From assembly GCA_001939145.1 (NCBI GenBank), contig LSRX01001087.1, positions 177,529 to 241,528 on the forward strand: 64,000 nucleotides of DNA, written 5' to 3'. This document shows positions 11,468 to 21,473 of the stretch, in pieces. The DNA is from Symbiodinium microadriaticum (Eukaryota > Sar > Dinophyceae > Suessiales > Symbiodiniaceae). The stretch's first letter is position 1. Each line of letters begins with the position of its first letter. The position numbers and the translations under genes were made by a program. The notes under the pieces are model-generated. The model searched no databases. It was not told the DNA's origin and worked only from the letters and a program-made list of their open reading frames with translations.

Positions 11468-11563
11468 AGAGAGCCTAACTAAGGAATATACCTTAAATCA
11501 TATTTTCAGGCCCCCATAAAAAAAAAAGAGTATATTCCTTATTTACGGGGTCATGGGCTCTCT
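11468..11563. mobile_element. Inverted-repeat element, AGAGAGCCC family, second copy
   Basis: The left arm AGAGAGCC and inner arm TAAGGAATATACC are paired with GTATATTCCTT and GGGCTCTCT at the right. It is diverged from the 5500-5602 copy in the outer arms and has an A-rich loop. Its right end abuts the coding exon that ends at about 11565 on the minus strand. Confidence 0.75.
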
Positions 11564-11564
11564 G

Positions 11565-11823
11565 GGAAGCACAGTCATGCCCCTCCTCGTCCTCGGTTTC
11601 GCAGGCAGTGTCTCCTCGCAAAGCTAAGGCGGACCCGGAAGCCTGGCAAGGAGCGGCTTAGGGTTTAGGGTTTAGGGTTTAGACTTGCCCATAGGCCCCT
11701 AAGTAGTTCCTTTTCGTGGTTTGTATTTAGAATCCTCTGAGGTAATCCCAAAAAGGAACTACTTAGGGGCCTATGGGTAGGCTTTACGGATTTCCCGCCG
11801 CTGCTCCAGGCTCCATGAGGGTG
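11565..11823 (-). CDS. Two small exons of an unknown protein separated by an inverted-repeat element
   Basis: Exon 11778-11823 follows a TTATAG acceptor and reads WSLEQRREIRKAY up to the edge of the element at 11688-11777. Exon 11565-11642 follows a TTGCCAG acceptor and reads SALALRGDTACETEDEEG, an acidic stretch, up to the edge of the element at 11468-11563. Both ends coincide with repeat elements. They probably belong with the exons at 12039-12306. The function is unknown. Confidence 0.4.
11688..11777. mobile_element. Inverted-repeat element, CCCATAGG family
   Basis: The arms CCCATAGGCCCCTAAGTAGT and their complement are nearly perfect over 30 bp. The flanks TAGACTTG (11680-11687) and TAGGCTTT (11778-11785) match at 6 of 8 bases, compatible with an 8-bp target duplication. 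Relatives lie at 26664-26760, 52548-52740 and 54319-54406. Confidence 0.8.
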
Positions 11824-12038
11824 CTATAATTAGGCTTTCTAAAAGGGGTCCAGGCCAAAAGCCGTGCCCTCAACAATGCACACTACGCATCCCCATGTAG
11901 TTAAAGGGCCAGGGGCGCAATGGTTAGAAGCAGGGCGGCTCACCCAATAAGCCCCGAGTTGCCCCTAAACCCTAAACCCTAAACCAGCAAGCAAGGCCCA
12001 CCTTGCCCAGGTCCTGGCTTCCTCAAGCAGCAACTCAC

Positions 12039-12306
12039 CGACGAAGCAGCAGCAAGAGCATGCAACCCCACCACATGCAATTCTGCGAACTTCTCTTGCA
12101 AGACCTCGAACCGCCAAAGCACTCAAAAGAAAGAACTAGAGCCCTCAAAACGTTGATCCCCAAGTGTGCTTTTTCAGGGCATATATATGTCCTAACTGCT
12201 CCTTTAGTAGGTGTTTTTGCTCACCAGAACAAGAACACCACACACAACAGCCTTTGTGCACACCCCTCCCATCAAGCCAGCAGGAAAGCCGAACCCCAAA
12301 ATAATT
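12039..12306 (-). CDS. Two exons, membrane segment plus helix; unknown protein
   Basis: Exon 12225-12306 (after GTGAAG, before a GTGAGC donor) reads ILGFGFPAGLMGGVCTKAV and then VVCGVLVL, a plausible membrane helix. Exon 12039-12121 follows a pyrimidine-rich TTTTGAG acceptor and ends at GTGAGT, and reads LQEKFAELHVVGLHALAA in one frame. The phases of the two exons do not join without shifting one junction, so an exon may be missing or the frame of the second may differ. The splice signals are among the best in the window. Confidence 0.45.
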
Positions 12307-12579
12307 CTTCACCGGAACCCTTGAAGAATGCCGAAGGAACTCTTAGTGAACTCAAACATCGCCTGTAAGAACCTTTCAAGACCACCTAAAGAACCCTCTA
12401 AACAACCCACAGACCCCTAAACCCTAGACTTTTCGATAAGCCGGTGGGGACCTTTAACAGCATCCCTTCAAACTGAACCCTTAAAGCAAACCTTCTGGAA
12501 GAGTCCCTAAAAAGGAGTCCTTTGAAGGGGCCCTCATACACCCCTCCAAAGGAATCCCTTAAAACAAAACAAAACATCC

Positions 12580-12587
12580 CTTAAAGG

Positions 12588-12618
<31 letters not shown>

Positions 12619-13560
12619 AAAAAAANGCACTGCCTTCTCCAGGGTCAGGGTTCGAAGCCGGAGCTGCTCTGCCCCCTGACGCCTTCAGGGATGAGTTGCA
12701 GTTGAGCCCCCCCCCCCTTCTGTTAAAGGGCTCTTGAGGGTGTAGGGTCTACAAGGGTTAGGGCTTTGAGGGTGTAGGGTTTAGTAAAACTAAGGGGCCC
12801 TTGAGGCTTTAAGGCTTCAGGGGTTTTGGGGTTTTAATAAAGGTTAACGGGCCCTTGGGGGCTTTACGGTTTAGTAAGGGTACGAGGCCCTTGAGGATGT
12901 AGGATGTACAGTTGCGGTTTAGGGTTTAGGGAGCCCTTGAGGTTTAGAATTCCTCATAGTTTAGGGTTTAGGGGCTTAGACTCTCGCGACTCGAATAATG
13001 CAGGCAGGGAGAGGGGCTAGCTGCTAGCTCCAACCTACAGGGCTGAACAGCACACCACGCAAACGCAAGGCCTGTAGGATAGCAGTACACTAGCACCCTA
13101 CACAACTACAGAAGGGGCTTATATAGGGTTTAGTGCGGGTCAGATTTAGGCTTTAAGAGGGCTTACGGGTAAGGGGTGCAGGGCACAGGGCCTTCTAGGG
13201 GTTGAGGACATTGGAAGTCAGAGCTGAGCTTTGAAGATTCTCCCTAAACTACCCTAAACTTCCCTAAACCCTAAACTTCCCTAAACCCTGAACTTCTCTA
13301 AACCCTAAACCGTTAGTCGCAAAGAAAGATCAGGTGCATGGCAGCCATGGCCCTGCTTGCAGGATCCTGCATGGCAGGATCCTTTTCTACATGGACCTAA
13401 ACCCTAAGCCAAACCCTAAATTCCCAAAATCCTGCTGCTATTTATACCTGGACCTAAACCCTAAACCAAACCCTAAAAGTTTCTCAGATCCTGCCGTTAT
13501 TTAGATGTTTTGTGGTTTAGGGCTTAGAGTTTAGGTTTAGGGTTTAGGGTGTAGGTTTAG
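12580..13560. other. Homopolymer stretch, then telomere-like and repeat DNA, no gene seen
   Basis: A C18 run followed directly by an A-run with an ambiguous base at 12626 suggests an assembly weak point. Beyond it are TTTAGGG-type heptamers in diverged form to about 12980. CCCTAAA-type heptamers and a short palindromic AGGATCCTGCATGGCAGGAT unit follow at about 13240-13500. No exon could be supported. Confidence 0.4.
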
Positions 13561-13564
13561 GGTT

Positions 13565-13745
13565 TGAGAGATGCTAAAGACGCCGAGTCTCGCTGCCATG
13601 CCACTTTGCCCCGCTGTCGTGATCACCACGGTCACGCGCAGCCTGCTGGGTTTAGGGCTTTTGGGGTTTAGGGTTTAGGGTTGCTGGTGCATGGCAGAAG
13701 TTGTTTTTTTCATCTTCATTTGGAACGACGGGAATCCAGAAAGAA
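13565..13745 (-). CDS. Two candidate exons with a telomere-like intron between them
   Basis: Segment 13687-13745 (after TTCAG) reads FWIPVVPNEDEKNNFCHAP. Segment 13565-13642 (after CAGCAG) reads LRVTVVITTAGQSGMAARL. Only about 44 bp of CCCTAAA-type repeat lies between, flanked on each side by CCAGCA. The frames do not close across the simplest cut. An alternative frame over the first segment (VVLIALPSVLSGF) is also open, so this is moderate to weak. The function is unknown. Confidence 0.35.
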
Positions 13746-14260
13746 CTGAAGGTAGAGCTATAAGAACCACAAGTCCAGCAGAGGGTTTATAGCACGAGAT
13801 ATTTGGCCTACAGGGTCGCGCTTTCGTCAGCTTGAAGTTAGCGTGGCCCCAGGAACCAAATTCGCGCTGGCTTTATACAAGGACTCCGTTTCAGGTTCGG
13901 GGATTAAGTTACTCTGAATGAAATATCAAATCGTGCATAATGTGGCTTCGTTGATGCTTTTTGGCTATGGCATCTGTGCAAGTGGCTAAAACTAACGTAG
14001 AATCTGGGCACTGCAAAACTTAATCCTCGTCGCTTGGTTCAACACCTGCCACCCCTGTTGAGGAACTTTGACATGCTTGGCAGGCAGTCAGAACTGTTGG
14101 CTAGTATGTCGTGGCAACGGCACTACCTGCGTCCCTGCTACGACGGAAGAAAAACCATCCTTTTCATGGGCTCTCTTTTTAATTTATCAGAAACCTCACC
14201 TCAACCACAAAAAACACACCAAAACTTCCCTGCGATTTTGCCTCAACCATAACCCCTACA

Positions 14261-14472
14261 TCACGAGAGTTTGTTTACGAAAGAAGCTGTTCGATCAAGG
14301 GGCTCATGAGTCTGAAGTTCGCTGTGTGGAACCGATCTCAAGCGCGAAAGCTCCAAACTCGAAGCCGAAAACTCCTCACCGAGAGCCACCCCGAAAACAG
14401 CTGACACACTGCCGAGGAGCTGTTCGAAGCTCTGAATGAGCTCTGCCTCCGAAAACGGGTTGAGTTCAGGGT
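14261..14472 (-). CDS. Coding exon with C-terminal stop, unknown protein
   Basis: After CTGGAG the minus strand reads LNPFSEAELIQSFEQLLG, continues as about 70 sensible codons through SLELSRLRSVPHSELQTH, and ends at TGA (14261). The start phase plus codon count fit the exon length exactly. Possible earlier donors (GTGAGG, GTAAAC) lie inside, so the stop may not be used. Two plus-strand frames also cross the region but read less well. Confidence 0.5.
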
Positions 14473-14843
14473 CTCCAGATCATTGTATTGAAAAGGGCTT
14501 CTAGCTGTCGAGTTTCAGTTTCGGCGCTTCGGGATCCACGATTTAGTAGTGTCGGGAGAGATATATAGCTCCCCGGATCGATTCTCATGATTAAAGTATA
14601 CAATATTACAGATTGAAAAGCTTATAGTATAGCAGAATACATAATCCAGGTTACTACCTAATTCGCAATTCCGAGGATTCGTTGTGTGGCGAACGAAAGT
14701 TACCCTAAACCCTAAAACCCTAAACCCTAAGCCCTAAAACCCTAAAACCCTAAACCCTAAAACCCTAAACCTGAAGATCTTAATTCTGCTGAACGAAGCT
14801 GTAGGAAAGAACTGCTCAGTGGTAGCGACGTCTTCTTAAGGCT

Positions 14844-15189
14844 TCACGACAGCCGCTGCAGTCGAAGCACAAGCACCCCAGAAACCTCGAATGCGGGTTT
14901 AGGGTTTAGGGTTATGTAGGGGTTCTTGGGTTTAGGGTTGTGACTTCACGGACGATCTTGAGCAGGCATCCGCCCGGACTTTTTGCCGATCTCCGAAGTT
15001 CGTCTGCGTGAAACTCCGCAGCTCTTACTGTAATCACTACATGCATGCATTCACTGAAAGCTTAGGGCTCTTCGGGCAATTCTTGCCACTTGCCCCTCGT
15101 TGCCTGTCCGGGTGCCATGAAGCTGTCTTGAGGACTTCCACAGAAAGCCGCTGCATCGCCGCTAGTGTCCAAGGTCCAGTAGATAATGC
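14844..15189 (-). CDS. Three-exon fragment with a 59-nt telomere-like intron; unknown protein, C-terminal
   Basis: Exon 15037-15189 reads WTLAAMQRLSVEVLKTAS. Exon 14945-15027 (after TTACAG) reads AAEFHADELRRSAKSPGG and ends KIVRE at a GT donor. Exon 14844-14885 (after CATTCGAG) reads VSGVLVLRLQRLS and stops. The last intron, 14886-14944, is 59 nt, begins GT, ends AG, keeps frame, and consists largely of CCCTAAA-type heptamers on the coding strand. The first exon-to-exon junction is not resolved. It may be the 3' part of the DHHC gene or a separate gene. Confidence 0.5.
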
Positions 15190-15497
15190 CTTACTTCCCA
15201 ATAAGCCCAGAAAAAATTGCTAAACTTCCAGATTACTACTAAACCACAAGAGTCCCCAAAAGTGTAAAGGTCGGGTATTCTTACTTGAAGACTCGTCCAG
15301 CATCCAAGGAGAACTAAAGGCTAACTTTTTGGACTGACTGGGGAGTAGGATAGCCTACAAAGGCTAAAGGTTACCAAGTCCATCACTAGGCCCTAGGCTA
15401 GTTCCTATATAAAGCACGCGAAACGAGGCTGGGTATGGGAGAACTCAAATTCAGTCAAACCCTACAACATCCTAAACCCCTAAACCCTAGCCTAGAC

Positions 15498-15637
15498 CCT
15501 GTTCGAGAGCCAAGATGCAATTTGATAAGGCAGATCGTAGATTCCAGCCTTGCAAAAACCACCATTTCCCTCGAGTCTTCGGGAAGCGTCGTAGCACGTG
15601 GCTGGGCTTCATCAAGGTCTCGTAAGTAGTCACGTTC
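15498..15637 (-). CDS. Coding exon, unknown; possible cytosolic tail of the DHHC protein
   Basis: After a CCTAG acceptor the minus strand reads DYLRDLDEAQPRATTLPED and continues through MVVFARLESTICLIKLHL to a telomere-like stretch. It lies about 300 bp downstream of the fourth membrane segment of the ankyrin/DHHC gene on the same strand, so it could be its C-terminal tail. Nothing in it is diagnostic of that family. Confidence 0.45.
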
Positions 15638-15830
15638 CTAGGTCCAGGTTGTAAACCAGCTCACTGGAAAAACTGCCTCGTTCTATTCTTTTAGGAATGT
15701 AGCCCATAAAATATATACCAAACAGTTCCACTGAATACTATAAAACCCTAAAACCTTTACCCAAAAAATGAAGACATGCTACCGCTAAACATCCTAAACC
15801 CTAAACTGGACATCCGAGCATCACCATCAT

Positions 15831-15931
15831 GTTAGCCTTGGTGGTAATATTGGGGTCCTCAAAAACATTCATGAATAGGTACCTCTATAGGAACCATAAT
15901 GGGAACCCAAAAAACTTGCCAAACTGCCGCC
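15831..15931. mobile_element. Dispersed element with GGTACCTCTATAGGAACCAT core, second copy
   Basis: It shares GAATAGGTACCTCTATAGGA and its end motifs with the element at 9993-10087. It starts directly next to the exon that encodes the fourth membrane segment of the DHHC gene, so it is probably intronic. Confidence 0.6.
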
Positions 15932-15939
15932 TGGTATCT

Positions 15940-18936
15940 GTCGTTCTGCCCATGAGCAGAGTGAGGAAATAGACCCAAAACAGGTCAACCCCGGCTGTAA
16001 GCAGGACCAGAACCTGATCTTGTCGGGCTTCACGTTTATAGGGTTTAGGGTTCAGGGTTTAGGGTTTAGGGCTTAGAGTTTAGTTTAGAGTTTACCTTTT
16101 TGGTTTAGCCACCCAAATAAGGAACTACAGCGGAGACCAGACGGGTAGCTATGAGTAGGGGTTACTTACAAGTAGGGGAACTACAGCTATAACCCATATC
16201 AGGGGACTTACAACTCCAGGTAACCCTAAACCCTAAACCCAGGGAACTACCAGGGTATAGCTTCTAGCAGCCTAGGCAAACTGTCTCGGGCTTAGGGTTT
16301 TGGTATCCTAGCGGAACTAAGACTTGAGATATGGGTTTCTATAGTGTTATTTAGGGCATCTAGCACCCACACTATGCAAAAAAAAGGCTGCTGCTCTGCG
16401 AAGGAGCTGGTGACACTTCCGCGCCCAGGGATCCACTCGTCAGGGACTGGAGAAGCTCACTGAAGGAGCCTCGGGAAATCTCCGGAAACACCGTGTCGAA
16501 GAAGTAGAGGAAGACCGTGTAGTAGAAGTAAAGGACGGTGGCAAACATCAGGGTGACGAACACAAAGAAGGACCGCTGGTTCCCCAAGCCAACGCTGTTG
16601 TCCTTACTTAGCAATAAGCAGCCAGAGAAATAACAGTTAAACTTTCAACTTGCTAAAAAACCATTGGACCGCACAAGGTTTAAGTACACAAATTGGTAAA
16701 GGGTACGTTTTCCATAACCAAAGCGTCTATCCAAGGGCAATAATGATCCATTCTGTGCACACACCGGCCTTGCTCCTTCACGTGGTGCGAGCGAAACTCG
16801 CGCACTGTGCGGCAGATGACGCACACCTGGAAATCCCGAAAGAACAAACCTATAGTGCTTTTACAGGAGATGCCCCTAGAACTAAGTAAGTAAGGGTTTC
16901 GGGTTTGGATACCCTGTAATTAAGGTAAATCCCACAATCTACCATTGTCTAGGGGTTTGGGGTGATGCCCCCACCTGCTTGAAGTCACCCTTCTCCACGA
17001 ATGAAAGATACTCGCCACCCCCCTGCGCAAGGAGGTGCTCCACCCGAGCGCGGCCCAGGCTGTCTCCTGCAGCACGCTCACGCTCGTGCAGAGTCACCTT
17101 GCTTGTGCACAGATTTTTTTTATGGGAACACAGGTTAACCTTTGGGATTATGTGGGTGAATGTAGGTAATGCAGTACCCCCGGATTCCCCCCTGATAAAT
17201 AAAAGGAGCTTAAAAGTTCTCTGCTCTGCTACAAAGTCACCGTTGCCCGATCCAGCTGAGCCTGCCGTGACCCGGCATCATTGAAACCTGCGGCGATCAA
17301 GGGCTGGGATTCACCCAGGGCTGGGCTTCGAGGATCGCCAAGGCCACAGCCTTCTTCGAGGCGTTTCCGTGCTTCCCGGAGGAGTTGCCGCTGATAGTTG
17401 TACTTGTTCTGCTCTAGCTCCAGCTTCATGAGCTGCGGGGCCTCTCCGTCGCATGTCGAGATTAGCTTCTGCAGAACGTTGTCGCAGTGAGCCATCTGCG
17501 ACTCGATCGGCTGATCAACATCAAAGGTCTTTGCTGGATCTTTGCCCATCAGGTGACTCTGGGAGTTTATGGTACGTGGCTGGAGCCAGCCAGGATCCGA
17601 GTAGAGGCACTGCACCCAGAGCAGGAGTGACAGTCCCATCAGTATGGACCAGGTCATGACGGCTTCAGGATTTCTAGCTGCAATTCCTGGTGCTACGACA
17701 AAGGCAAACAGGATGATGTTGAATGCAACGAAGCCAAGGAAGAGACTGGCGTAGTTATTCTGGAAAAGATGTGGCCTGCCGAACAGAAGCTTGAAGATTT
17801 GGCACTTGTGGAAGGCCATCACCAAGGTCCTTTTGTTTTTCCGCATTGCGAGCTCAATCGGGGTTTCACCAGAACAATCTGGCACGTCTAGGAGGTCCAC
17901 CGCACCCACTTCCATGAGCATTTCCGTGATTATCGTGTGTCCTTGCCCAGTACCCGAGCAGGACCACAGGTTAACCTTTGGGAATGTACGGGTAATACAG
18001 AGTTGTAGTAGCACATACAGGTTAAAGATTGCTTACTCTACTGCTAGGGGTGAGTCCTTGCATCGCTGCCCAGTGAAGTGCCGTCATGCCCTCTCGGTCT
18101 CGGTGAACAATACTCGCAGATCTGGAGAGCAACCACTGGACTGTCTTCTTGTTCCCCTTGTGGCATGCCTTTCTTGTCCAGTAAACCAAGGGAACTAAAG
18201 ATTATCCTTCTGGGTTATATAGGTATTACTCAAAACACCTGAACCCCAAACCAACGGTACTGTGTCATAGTACGCCAAAAAGGTTAACGTTACCCTAAAC
18301 CCTAAAAACGCTCAGGTTACCAACTCCACTGCTAAGATGCCCACTGCAGGGCGGTCCTGCCTTGGTCGTCCTGTTCTTCAAGGCTGACCCCCTTGAGGTA
18401 CATCCATTCCATCCTGGGTTCAGAGGCTTTCCGCACCTCTCCTATGCGCCTAACCTAACCCGGGGGTTGACCTCGTGGGTTTAGGAGTTTAGGGTTTCGG
18501 GTTCTTGTCAAAGGAACTGCATTTAAGGGCCCTAGTCAGGAAACCATGTTATTTGCTGTACAGAGCCCTGGTTAATGACAGCCCAGCATCACTGGGCAAT
18601 TGTCGGTCTGTGCGGAGACAATGAAGGCAGTGAAGCCGTCGCAGTCGCGCATCGAGAGAAGAGCCCGGTTGACCCTCGTCATTGCATCCAAAGCCATGAC
18701 ATTGGAAGACTTCGCAGCCCAATGTACCGCACATTCTCCGGAATTGTTGGGGATGTCCGGCCTAGCTCTTTTTTCCAACAAAGGAGTGAGCAGCGAGTCG
18801 AGCCTGAACCATGCAGCATAGTGGAGAGCCGTGTTGCCGTCTGAGTCCTGAATATCTGCTCTGTAGCCTTGCGACAGCATCTCAATCACTGCCTCTGTGT
18901 TTTGTTGTGCAGCAGCATCTGCAACAGATGCATATC
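15940..18936 (-). CDS. Ankyrin-repeat DHHC-type protein S-acyltransferase (AKR1/ZDHHC17-like), eight exons, partial
   Basis: The enzyme would attach palmitate to cysteines of target proteins in Golgi or other membranes, with ankyrin repeats binding substrates. Exons by my reading are 18587-18936, 18335-18413, 18045-18168, 17233-17975, 16975-17097, 16728-16826, 16400-16602 and about 15940-16013. The first three carry ankyrin repeats (DSDGNTALHYAAW, DDQGRTALQWAS, DREGMTALHWAAM). Exon 4 has a last ankyrin repeat, two membrane helices (SLFLGFVAFNIILFAFVV; TWSILMGLSLLLWVQC) and the DPG motif (YSDPGWLQP). Exon 6 is the Cys-rich domain, VCVICRTVREFRSHH to DHYCPW. Exon 7 continues NSVGLGNQRSFFVF into helix 3, and exon 8 holds helix 4 (VDLFWVYFLTLLMG). 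DHYC replaces DHHC, and two further zinc-ligand Cys positions are Val and Gln, a pattern I recall from AKR1-type enzymes. The N-terminus and the tail after helix 4 are not certain. Introns are 69-386 nt and seem to use GT, GC and possibly GA starts. Confidence 0.85.
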
Positions 18937-18997
18937 CTTACATGTCCAGTGCTTTGGGATGCTAAAGACTCACGCCTGGGACTAGATCGGGAATATA

Positions 18998-19037
18998 TTG
19001 CCTACCCCAAAAGGTGAAAGCATACCTACTCTGCTTC
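18998..19037 (-). other. Intron 5' end motif upstream of the DHHC gene exons
   Basis: The minus strand reads GAAGCAGAGTAGGTATGC, matching the shared start motif of other introns in the window (GTAGCAGAGCAGAGAAC at 17232; GTAGCAAAGTAGGTAGCC at 49790). It implies an exon immediately to its right (above 19037). That exon would lie in tRNA-like DNA, so the 5' end of the DHHC gene is unclear. Confidence 0.4.
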
Positions 19038-19061
19038 TGAGTGTCTGCCGCCACTGCTGCA

Positions 19062-19145
19062 GGGCGTGGGATTCGAATTCGAACCCCAGCTCTTCATGCT
19101 TCAAGGCGTCCGGTGTTCTACGTCTACCACTAGAGCTACCACGTT
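19062..19145 (-). other. tRNA-derived (SINE-like) fragment
   Basis: On the minus strand TAGCTCTAGTGGTAGA is a perfect internal A-box, and 50 bases on GGGGTTCGAATTCGAATC is a B-box-like T-arm with an extra palindromic TTCGAA. CGTGG at the start can pair with CCACG at the end. The anticodon stem and a normal 7-nt T-loop cannot be drawn, so it is not a working tRNA gene. It is either a tRNA pseudogene or the head of a SINE. Confidence 0.5.
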
Positions 19146-19249
19146 TGGCCTGCAGAAGTACTACTCTGCTCGTGCATTCGAACCGCCCCCCGGGGTCCTG
19201 GATACAAGTTGAGGGCACGACTATCCGTCTTAGTCTTCGGGATCTACAC

Positions 19250-19322
19250 CGGGCTCGCGAATCGTCTTGAGCCCGGAGCCACTCGAAGTCTCAGGGTCCC
19301 ATGTGCCCACCACGTGAAGCCA
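19250..19322 (-). CDS. Candidate exon, unknown
   Basis: The minus strand reads WLHVVGTWDPETSSGSG and LKTIREPG directly from the end of the inverted-repeat element at 19321-19413. That element would again be the intron upstream of it. It could be an N-terminal exon of the DHHC gene or the end of a neighbour. Confidence 0.35.
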
Positions 19323-19413
19323 GAAAGTTGGACAAGCATTCTCCTCATGCCCTTTAGGTAAAGCACAAGGAATCCTGTCCCGTATCATCTTAAACCCATG
19401 GTCCAACTTTCTG
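19321..19413. mobile_element. Inverted-repeat element, AGAAAGTTGGAC family
   Basis: The left end CAGAAAGTTGGAC and right end GTCCAACTTTCTG are perfect 13-bp terminal inverted repeats. Related ends bound elements at 25913-26013 and 48590-48684. Confidence 0.75.
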
Positions 19414-19807
19414 CGGCTCGCTGCGGGGCTTAGCTAAACTCGAAACACCCGCCGGCCTCTGTGAACGTCGGGTTCAAGGGCACGGCGCAGGCACGGTGCA
19501 TGACCTTGTGGACTCGCTTTGGGGCGAGTGATTTGGGGTTAAGGCTTCTGGAATCCAACCCTAAACCCTGCACCTAAAACTCCAGTGTCTACAGGGTTTT
19601 CGGGCGCAGGGGACCTTTTCAACCAGGATCGCACCGCCTTACTTTCTGAGAGTCCCAGGAGAATACATGGTCCGAGTTTATCGGACCAAGCCCCCGCGCC
19701 TCGAAAACCCTAAACTCTAAACCCTAAACCCCAAGCAACCCAGAAGCCCTTCTGTCATCCTACGCTGAAGGATCTGGTTCCTTTGCCGACCCGGCGGCTC
19801 AAACCCT

Positions 19808-19909
19808 AAGGGTCCATGTACCCAAATAGCATATACTTTGGCCCCAAAGGTACCTATATAGGGACTACTTTAAGGCCAAAGTATATACTATTTGGGTACA
19901 TGGACCCTT
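19808..19909. mobile_element. Inverted-repeat element, GGGTCCATGTACCC family
   Basis: The arms AAGGGTCCATGTACCCAAAT and the complement continue through ATATACTTTGGCC for about 38 bp with one indel. The loop contains GGTACCTATATAGGGAC. It is the cleanest single hairpin in the window. Confidence 0.8.
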
Positions 19910-20157
19910 GGGGAAAGGAATGATGTATTGTGCGTTGAAGTAACGGTTGAGACCGGAGAAAAGGCGCAGTGGGTCAGAGGACATAATTAGTTGATCTGCT
20001 AGGGCTCGGCTTCAAAAAGCAATGCAAGTGTCAATTCAAATTATAGCCTCATATCCAGAACTCAAACTGATTAATCAAACCGATTTTCAAGCCTTGGAAC
20101 ATGTATGCACAAACATGCCCCATCCCAACTTTCCTATATTCCGAGCCCCGGTCGTTG

Positions 20158-20388
20158 TTAAGGAATGTAATTACAAAGCAAACGCCTGTTACAGCGGCAG
20201 CGCATCAACATCATGAGCAAGGAGCTGCCAGCAAGCACGTCGCCATCTCTTTTCCTCACGGCGGCACTTGGAAGTTTCAGAAAGTGGGGGGGCCGAATGG
20301 AAACCTGAAGCAGTAGAGTGCCCCATAGGCGTAGGACACCGAAATCAGGGAAGATGCAGTGATTCCGGAAAAGAATCCTTGCGTACAT
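20158..20388 (-). CDS. Possible coding segment, unknown
   Basis: The minus-strand frame contains LPSAAVRKRDGDVLAGSSLL followed by a Cys/Arg-rich end. Plus-strand frames are also open. No splice signals were identified. Low support. Confidence 0.25.
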   Translation of the reverse strand: MYARILFRNHCIFPDFGVLRLWGTLLLQVSIRPPHFLKLPSAAVRKRDGDVLAGSSLLMMLMRCRCNRRLLCNYIP

Positions 20389-20454
20389 TCCGCTCTCCCA
20401 CCCATACTGTTACTAATACTGTTACCATTTCTTGTGGGCTTGCCGCCGCTAGTA

Positions 20455-20532
20455 TACATACATACGTGGTTACTTGCTTGCGACGTCCTCAAAAATTCCA
20501 TACATACATACATACATACATACATACATACA

Positions 20533-20563
<31 letters not shown>

Positions 20564-20735
20564 CATACGTACATATGCACATCCACACAGCCATCCATCG
20601 ATCTATCCAGACATCCATCCAAACACACATACACACAAAACACAAACAAGCACATAGATAACATACATACATGTATACACACATATGCAAACATACAAGT
20701 GCATATGCACATACAAAACACACACACACACACAT
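20455..20735. repeat. CATA/ACAC microsatellite
   Basis: Runs of CATA tetranucleotide (20499-20570) change into mixed ACAT, CCAT and CACA repeats. All long reading frames here are repeat artefacts. Confidence 0.9.
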
Positions 20736-21473
20736 GCAACATTATGTAACTAATTTTATGTACATGCACAGGCATCTGTGAGCATTGGGGTAACTGATAA
20801 CCGCATAACGAAGGGGCGGTTCTGTACGTCCTGGGTCTCGAGGGCATGGACAAGTCGGAGGGATTGACATAGGCGGTCTACAGGTATCTATAGAGACAAA
20901 AGTAACATGGCATACCATACCGGACTACGTAGCATCACCCTATCTAGCCGCTAGCCCTTTGTAGCTGTCTTCTACCTGCTGCTGATCTTTAAGCTACCGA
21001 CATCAGGGCTAACTTTGGATTGCTCTTGCAAACTCATGATGCTGTAGCTGGGGGACAGTTTCATGAAGAGCTTAGGGTTCAGGGCCTACAGGCCTACAAA
21101 TCGCAGTTAAGGGAATTAGGGTTCAGGATTTAGGGCTTAGAGGGTTTATATAGGGTTTAGGGTTGTAGAGGTTGGAGATGAGTTGACGGTATGGGGAAGG
21201 GGGGCGGCTCTGGGGGACAAGTCTGTGTTCCCTTTGAGGCTAAGTACGGAGCATCGCTGCCAGGACTCCAGCGCGACTCGGATGTCGCATCTATTGTGCA
21301 ACGTCCGAAGGTTAACCTGCAACTTGCTACAACTAGGATTCTGCCTACATTACAACAGCCAGTTCATCCTCAGCTACTACCCTAAACTCTAAATCCTGAA
21401 CCCCAAACCCTAAATCCTGAACCCTGAACCCTAAATCCTAAACCCTCTAAACCCTAAACCCTGAACCCTAAGC

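Noticed and set aside
19062-19145. Functional tRNA gene
   Set aside because: A-box and B-box-like motifs are present, but no anticodon stem-loop or normal T-loop can be drawn.
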